Assembly: GCA_946481425.1 (NCBI GenBank)
Contig: CAMLNT010000036.1
Span: 1 to 15,888 of the forward strand
Reading direction: 5' to 3'
DNA: 15,888 nt
Source: an uncultured Brevundimonas sp.
GTDB lineage: Bacteria > Pseudomonadota > Alphaproteobacteria > Caulobacterales > Caulobacteraceae
Shown in pieces: positions 14,955-15,888 of the stretch. The position numbers and the translations under genes are program-made. Position 1 is the first letter of the stretch; the number at the start of each line of letters is the position of its first letter. A model generated the notes under the pieces. The model saw only the letters and a list, made by a program, of their open reading frames with translations. It did not search any database and had not been told where the DNA came from.

Positions 14955-15205
14955 AGCCGCACCGCGCGATACGGGCTTAGCCAGGCCTCGGCCTCGCCGT
15001 CCGTTTCGCCCTCATAGGCCGCATGGACCCACTTCAGGATCACCAGCCGCAAGGCAGCGGGCGCCGTCTCGTCCAGCGTCAGACCCGTCGCCTGCTGGAC
15101 CCGTTCCTTCGACGCCGCGATCAGCGTCTCGACCAGTTCGTCCTCCGCCTCATGGCTGACGCGCAGGAACAGCTTCGCCTCGGCCAGGGTGACCGGTTCG
15201 CTCAT
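14951..15205 (-). CDS. g6: GTA head-tail connector (g6), short form
   Basis: An 84-aa connector joining capsid portal to tail. The opening MSEPVTLAEAKLFLRV with EDELVETLIAASKERVQQATG is the classic start of the phage gp6/phiE125 gp8 connector families, and WLSPYRAVRL is the usual C-terminal segment. The protein is shorter than the roughly 190-residue phiE125 gp8 type and closer to the compact gp6-like type. The ATG at 15205 has GAGGAC just upstream. It overlaps the g7 GTG by four bases. The 104-bp repeat-filled gap before it separates it from the capsid gene. Confidence 0.9.
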   Translation of the reverse strand: MSEPVTLAEAKLFLRVSHEAEDELVETLIAASKERVQQATGLTLDETAPAALRLVILKWVHAAYEGETDGEAEAWLSPYRAVRL

Positions 15206-15230
15206 GTCGTCCTCGATTGTCTGGATAGAA

Positions 15231-15300
15231 GGGGCTTAGGGCTTAGGTCTTGGGGCTTGGTCCGCCCCTCCCCTAAGCCCAAGCCCTACTCACTAAGCCC
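15231..15300. repeat. GGGCTTA/TAAGCCC repeat cluster between g5 and g6
   Basis: The plus strand has GGGCTTA twice in tandem (15232-15245) and GGGCTTGG (15253-15260), followed after a C/T-rich spacer by TAAGCCC (15274-15280), AAGCCC (15281-15286) and TAAGCCC (15294-15300). The two halves are inverted with respect to each other, so transcripts could form several alternative hairpins; the tightest pairs 15253-15260 with 15273-15280. It fills most of the only sizeable gap inside the GTA cluster. No T-run marks a terminator. A role in mRNA processing or attenuation after the capsid gene, or a dispersed genomic repeat, are both possible. Confidence 0.7.
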
Positions 15301-15309
15301 TGGCGAGCC

Positions 15310-15888
15310 TCAGCTCGCGGCGAACTTCATCACCTTGATCGCGTCGAAGTTCTGCACCCCGCCGCCGACGCGCTTGGTCGTGTAGAACAGCACATAGGGC
15401 TTGGCCGTGTAGGGATCCCTCAGCACCCGAACCCCCGCCCGGTCCACGATCAGGTAGCCGCGCCGGAAGTCGCCGAAGGCGATCGACAGGCTGTCAGCCC
15501 CGATCACCGGCATCTCCTCGATCTCGGTCACCGGATAGCCCAGCAACGAGCTCGTCGCCCCCGGCTGGGTGGCCGGGCTCCAGACATAGTTGCCGTCCGC
15601 GTCCTTGAACTTGCGGATCACGCCGGCGGTCTTGCGGTTCATCACGAACCGGCCGTTGGCCCGGTACTGCGCCTTGGGCGCATAGATCAGGTCGATCAGC
15701 CGGTCGACCGGGTCTTCCACCGCGAACGCCCCCGCCGCGCCCGAGGCGACATAACCGATCTCGCCCCAGTCCGCCGTCGCGTCCGGCTCGACCGTATAGG
15801 ACAGGAAGCCCTTGGGCTTGTTCGTGCCGTCGCCGCTGACGAAGGCCGCCGTCTCCTGGGCGGCGAAGGCGTCCTCCACCTCCCCGGC
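15310..15888 (-). CDS. g5: GTA major capsid protein, HK97 fold, C-terminal 192 residues (cut by window edge)
   Basis: The frame is open to the window edge, so the N-terminal part is missing. The visible portion carries the HK97-type signature AFVSGDGTNKPKGFLSY, then YAPKAQYRANGRFVMNRKTA, TSLLGYPVTEIEEMP and SIAFGDFRRGYLIVDR, ending in a beta-rich segment with YVLFYTTKRVGGGVQNFDAIKVMKFAAS. These are diagnostic of HK97 major capsid proteins of the GTA/phage class. Cleavage by a prohead protease would occur in the missing N-terminal region. The gene is followed by the repeat-filled 104-bp gap before g6. Confidence 0.96.
   Translation of the reverse strand, partial: AGEVEDAFAAQETAAFVSGDGTNKPKGFLSYTVEPDATADWGEIGYVASGAAGAFAVEDPVDRLIDLIYAPKAQYRANGRFVMNRKTAGVIRKFKDADGNYVWSPATQPGATSSLLGYPVTEIEEMPVIGADSLSIAFGDFRRGYLIVDRAGVRVLRDPYTAKPYVLFYTTKRVGGGVQNFDAIKVMKFAAS

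Larger units (their letters stand above)
7319..15888 (-). mobile_element. Gene transfer agent structural cluster (g5 to g15; g1-g4 side outside window)
   Basis: Twelve consecutive minus-strand genes match the conserved head-to-tail order of the R. capsulatus GTA: capsid, connector, adaptor, tail terminator, major tail, two assembly chaperones, tape measure, distal tail, hub, peptidase and megatron. All frames are open and tightly packed, mostly with 1-8 nt overlaps. No integrase, replication or lysis genes lie within the stretch, and the flanking genes are host-type. These points favour a GTA over an ordinary prophage. Whether particles are made depends on genes beyond 15888 and on regulators elsewhere in the genome. 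Confidence 0.9.

Noticed and set aside
7319..15888. Ordinary tailed prophage
   Set aside because: Gene order and families match GTAs specifically (g10.1, g12-g15 set), and no phage-lifestyle genes or attachment repeats are visible; the far side is outside the window, so this is not absolute.

Overview
The window is about 15.9 kb of high-GC DNA that reads as an alphaproteobacterial chromosome, most likely Caulobacterales and Brevundimonas-like. That placement rests on gene content, protein style and codon bias, not on a database search. Every supportable gene lies on the minus strand, so transcription runs from high to low coordinates. The long plus-strand open frames are GC-driven shadows. 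There are no rRNA or tRNA genes, CRISPR arrays, transposases or gene-free stretches over 300 bases.

From 15888 down to 7319 lies most of a gene transfer agent (GTA) structural cluster of the Rhodobacter capsulatus type. In transcription order it runs: major capsid protein g5 (cut by the window edge), head-tail connector g6, head-tail adaptor g7, tail terminator g8, major tail protein g9, tail assembly chaperones g10 and g10.1, short tape measure g11, distal tail protein g12, tail hub g13, NlpC/P60 peptidase g14 and the giant baseplate protein g15. All frames are open. Almost every junction is a 1-8 nt overlap or a very short gap, which suggests a maintained, translationally coupled particle operon. 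The expected packaging genes (terminase, portal, prohead protease) would lie beyond 15888. Two places break the pattern: a 104-bp g5-g6 gap built of GGGCTTA-type repeats, and a perfect 9-bp palindrome embedded in the g7 reading frame.

From 7245 to 3871 come host-type genes: a zinc-finger-less DnaJ-like co-chaperone, then a three-gene unit of secreted PepSY-like protein, OmpR-family response regulator and PhoQ-like histidine kinase. A tandem CCGTTCAG repeat at 11-bp spacing lies in front of the unit and could be the regulator's own binding site. From 3783 to 1 come an unidentified 446-aa helical protein, the heme chaperone CcmE, a periplasmic Do-family protease (DegP/HtrA) and the start of another response regulator. 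This recalls the cycHJKL-degP-feuPQ order of rhizobia, but ccmF and ccmH are absent between ccmE and degP.

The points most worth a second look are the GTA itself (two conserved-looking glutamates in the g15 TIM barrel, a lambda-gpL-like cysteine pattern in g13, a possible -1 frameshift joining g10 to g10.1, the very short tape measure), the two repeat elements inside the GTA, the candidate autoregulatory repeat, and the unknown gene next to ccmE.
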